A DNA stretch of 6,626 nt, from positions 1 to 6,626 of the forward strand of contig DAHVKR010000079.1 of NCBI GenBank assembly GCA_027320785.1, written 5' to 3'. Below the pieces are notes generated by a model. The model ran no database searches, was not told the DNA's origin, and was given only the letters and a program-made list of their open reading frames with translations. This DNA is from Bdellovibrionales bacterium (lineage in GTDB: Bacteria > Bdellovibrionota > Bdellovibrionia > Bdellovibrionales > Bdellovibrionaceae). This document shows positions 4,629 to 6,626 of this stretch, piece after piece. How positions within the stretch are numbered: the stretch's first letter is position 1; each line of letters starts with the position of its first letter. Made by a program: the position numbers and the translations under genes.

Positions 4629-6626
4629 AAAGAGCATTTTGGATTCTTCTCACGCCCACTCTTGCGTTGATTCTTTTTGGTTGGGCTTTTCAAAACTATA
4701 TCGCCCCAAGCCTTCTTTCTATGGCGGTTAATAGAATAGAAAGCTTCTCTCAAGAAACAGGTCCATTCAAAGTCAGAATACCAAAAGCTCGGTTACTTTA
4801 TTTTCCTCCGGGAGTGCGCGCTGAAAAAGTGACGCTCGTTCCCAAGGACTCTTTGTCGAAAGTTTTATCAGATATTCAAATCGAAAAAATTGAAGCCCGT
4901 TTAGAGTTCTTCAGTCTTTTGATTGGAAGACTGAAGGTTTCTTTAATTGACATTCAATCCCCTCAAGTCGAGGTGAATATTTCAAATAATACATCCTCAA
5001 AACCTTCTTTTAAAATTCCCCGCAGAATTGAGTGGGCGCATTGGATGACAGAGCTACAAAAAGCCCCCGTGGAGCAGCTTCGAATTAAAAACTTAAACAT
5101 GAAGATTCGAGAAAAAAAGTCTGGAGCGGAGCTCGCTCTTTCTCCAACCGACTTACAGATCCTTCAATTACGTGATCTCCTCCAAGTGAAGCTTTCTATC
5201 CCTCAGGCCGTCGCCACTTGGGGGAAGCAGCAAAAATTCACAACCGAAGTTCAATTCTCCACCGTCATCACTCCCCAGATTGCCCGCATTCAAGAACTGA
5301 GTATTCTCAATGAGGCCCTCAAGTTTAGATTGTCGGGAGAGCTTCAATCTCAAAAAAACAGAACACCTAAAGCTCAAGTGCTTTGGACAGCTCATGTGGA
5401 CCTTCATAAATTGCGTGAAACACTCTCTATGCTTTTCCCTCAATATTCTATTCCTGAATTTCAAGGTGATTTGAAAGCTGACGGGACATGGACACCTCAG
5501 CTCAATGATATTTTTAATTCGGACTTCAGTCTTACGACTGAAGATGTCAATGTCGATAAAATTAAAATTGGAAATGCTCAAGTTAAGGGCTCCGTTAAGG
5601 GACAGGAGGTGCGTCTTGAAAACATCAAAGCTCTCCACCCGGCGGGCGAAGTCAATATTAAGAACGTGAAGCTATCCCTTGATTCGAATCTCCCTCTATC
5701 CTTAGAGGCCTCCATTGGAAAACTGGATCTTCAGAAACTCTTTTTATCTCTTAATCTCAAACATATTCCTGTTGACCTCCAAATAAAGGGAGACGCCCCT
5801 TGCATAGGACAACTCAACCCGATTCAGTTTTCATGCAACTTCCTTGCGGAAACATCAGGAATTCGAGTCGCTGCCGGGGCTGAAAAAGGAGCTTTTGAAA
5901 TCGTCAAAGTTAAAAAGCTCTCAGCAAAGGGCCTCGCGCACATTGATTTAAGCAAGGTTGAGTTTGAGGGCGACATATGGGCAGATAAATCCAAAGGGGA
6001 AGCTCACGGTGTTGTCGAATATGACAAAGGCTTTGATGTCTCATTCAAAGCCTCCGAACTCCACTGGGATGAAGTCGAAAACTTAGCCAGCCTACGATTT
6101 GAAGGTATCAGTGAGTTGACGGGAAGAACCGTGGGAGATTCCGACTCAGCTATTTTGGATGCTCACATTAAAACTCAAAATCACAGAATATCCGATTTCA
6201 ATTTAGGACAAACAGATCTAGATGCTCAATATAGATCTGGCCACATCCTGATTCCAAAAGCTTCAGGACAAATAGATCAAAGCCCTTATACGGCCTCTCT
6301 GGATATTGATGTTGTTAACTCGTCTGTAATAGGAAATCTCGATTTTCCAAAAGCTCGTTTACAAGACATCAAACTCAGTCTTCAGAATGCAATTCCTATC
6401 CCCATTTACCTTGAAGGTGTCGGAAGTGGTCACGCCGACTTTAAAGGACCCCTTAATTTCTGGAAACTTCAAACCCACCTACAAGCTCAATTTAATCAGG
6501 TGGTCCTCGCGGGCGAGTCCTTCAAGAGTCTAGGTGTTCAAGTGGACAGTGATGGTCATCATTACCACATTCGACAAGCTACGGCTCAACGTCAAAAAAC
6601 GGCTCTTACACTCACTGGAGAAATCT
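4625..6626 (+). CDS. AsmA/TamB-like envelope protein, 5' part (3' end outside the window)
   Basis: The frame starts at GTG 4625 and is open to the right edge, giving at least 667 codons with no stop. An N-terminal membrane anchor (about residues 4-22, FWILLTPTLALILFGWAF) is followed by a large periplasmic region made of repeated short beta strands. The opening resembles AsmA-family proteins: FPPGVRAEKVTLVPKD, then IEKIEARLEFFSLLIGRLKVSLIDIQSPQVEVNI at about 86-119, the usual 'lower-level strand, L-x-G-x-hydrophobic, P-x-V' pattern. Later strands (for example GKLDLQKLFLSLNLKHIPVDLQIKG and the segments after residue 560) have the beta-taco character of AsmA, YhdP and TamB. Such proteins bridge the inner and outer membranes and are implicated in phospholipid transport or outer-membrane protein assembly. 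The C terminus, which would separate TamB (DUF490 domain) from AsmA/YhdP, lies outside. The gene is coupled to the TPR-like gene through a GTGA overlap. Confidence 0.78.
   Translation, partial: MKRAFWILLTPTLALILFGWAFQNYIAPSLLSMAVNRIESFSQETGPFKVRIPKARLLYFPPGVRAEKVTLVPKDSLSKVLSDIQIEKIEARLEFFSLLIGRLKVSLIDIQSPQVEVNISNNTSSKPSFKIPRRIEWAHWMTELQKAPVEQLRIKNLNMKIREKKSGAELALSPTDLQILQLRDLLQVKLSIPQAVATWGKQQKFTTEVQFSTVITPQIARIQELSILNEALKFRLSGELQSQKNRTPKAQVLWTAHVDLHKLRETLSMLFPQYSIPEFQGDLKADGTWTPQLNDIFNSDFSLTTEDVNVDKIKIGNAQVKGSVKGQEVRLENIKALHPAGEVNIKNVKLSLDSNLPLSLEASIGKLDLQKLFLSLNLKHIPVDLQIKGDAPCIGQLNPIQFSCNFLAETSGIRVAAGAEKGAFEIVKVKKLSAKGLAHIDLSKVEFEGDIWADKSKGEAHGVVEYDKGFDVSFKASELHWDEVENLASLRFEGISELTGRTVGDSDSAILDAHIKTQNHRISDFNLGQTDLDAQYRSGHILIPKASGQIDQSPYTASLDIDVVNSSVIGNLDFPKARLQDIKLSLQNAIPIPIYLEGVGSGHADFKGPLNFWKLQTHLQAQFNQVVLAGESFKSLGVQVDSDGHHYHIRQATAQRQKTALTLTGEI

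Noticed and set aside
5168..5638. 156-codon open frame on the minus strand
   Set aside because: It lies wholly inside the AsmA-like frame, which runs uninterrupted from 4625 to the edge with a membrane anchor and family-like strands. The minus-strand product shows no domain and has no good ribosome binding site.

Overview
The window holds six protein genes and almost no free space. It reads as ordinary chromosome from a Gram-negative bacterium: there is an outer-membrane beta-barrel, an AsmA/TamB-type envelope protein and a 188-residue EF-P. The GC content, mid-40s percent by eye, together with the TPR-rich, envelope-rich content and a eukaryotic-type squalene synthase homologue, would fit Bdellovibrionota or another former deltaproteobacterial group. 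That placement is an inference from gene style, not from a marker gene. No mobile element, CRISPR array, tRNA or rRNA was seen.

Layout. (1) Positions 2-796 (+) carry the 3' part of a TPR-repeat protein that enters from outside the window. One base after its stop comes a squalene/phytoene synthase family gene (798-1853, +), so the two look like one operon. (2) A predicted outer-membrane beta-barrel protein lies on the minus strand (2802-1861). It converges on the synthase with only 7 bases between the stops. (3) A 137-base divergent regulatory region separates the barrel gene from efp (2940-3506, +), which is followed directly by a perfect 7-bp hairpin. (4) A helical, TPR-like protein (3579-4628, +) overlaps, through GTGA, an AsmA/TamB-like protein that begins at GTG 4625 and runs off the right edge (at least 667 codons).

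How the genes fit together. The synthase would join two farnesyl diphosphates (to presqualene diphosphate, squalene or a dehydro analogue), feeding membrane isoprenoids. The AsmA/TamB-like protein would be an inner-membrane-anchored periplasmic protein of the type linked to lipid transport and outer-membrane assembly, and the barrel sits in the outer membrane, so three of six genes concern the envelope. EF-P is a housekeeping translation factor that relieves stalling at polyproline; two genes in the window carry such motifs (PPP in the first TPR protein, PPG in the AsmA-like protein). I see no convincing evidence of a new defence, toxin or mobile system. The points most worth following are the altered reductase-side motifs of the synthase, the coupled TPR/AsmA-like pair, and the hairpin inside the end of the synthase gene.
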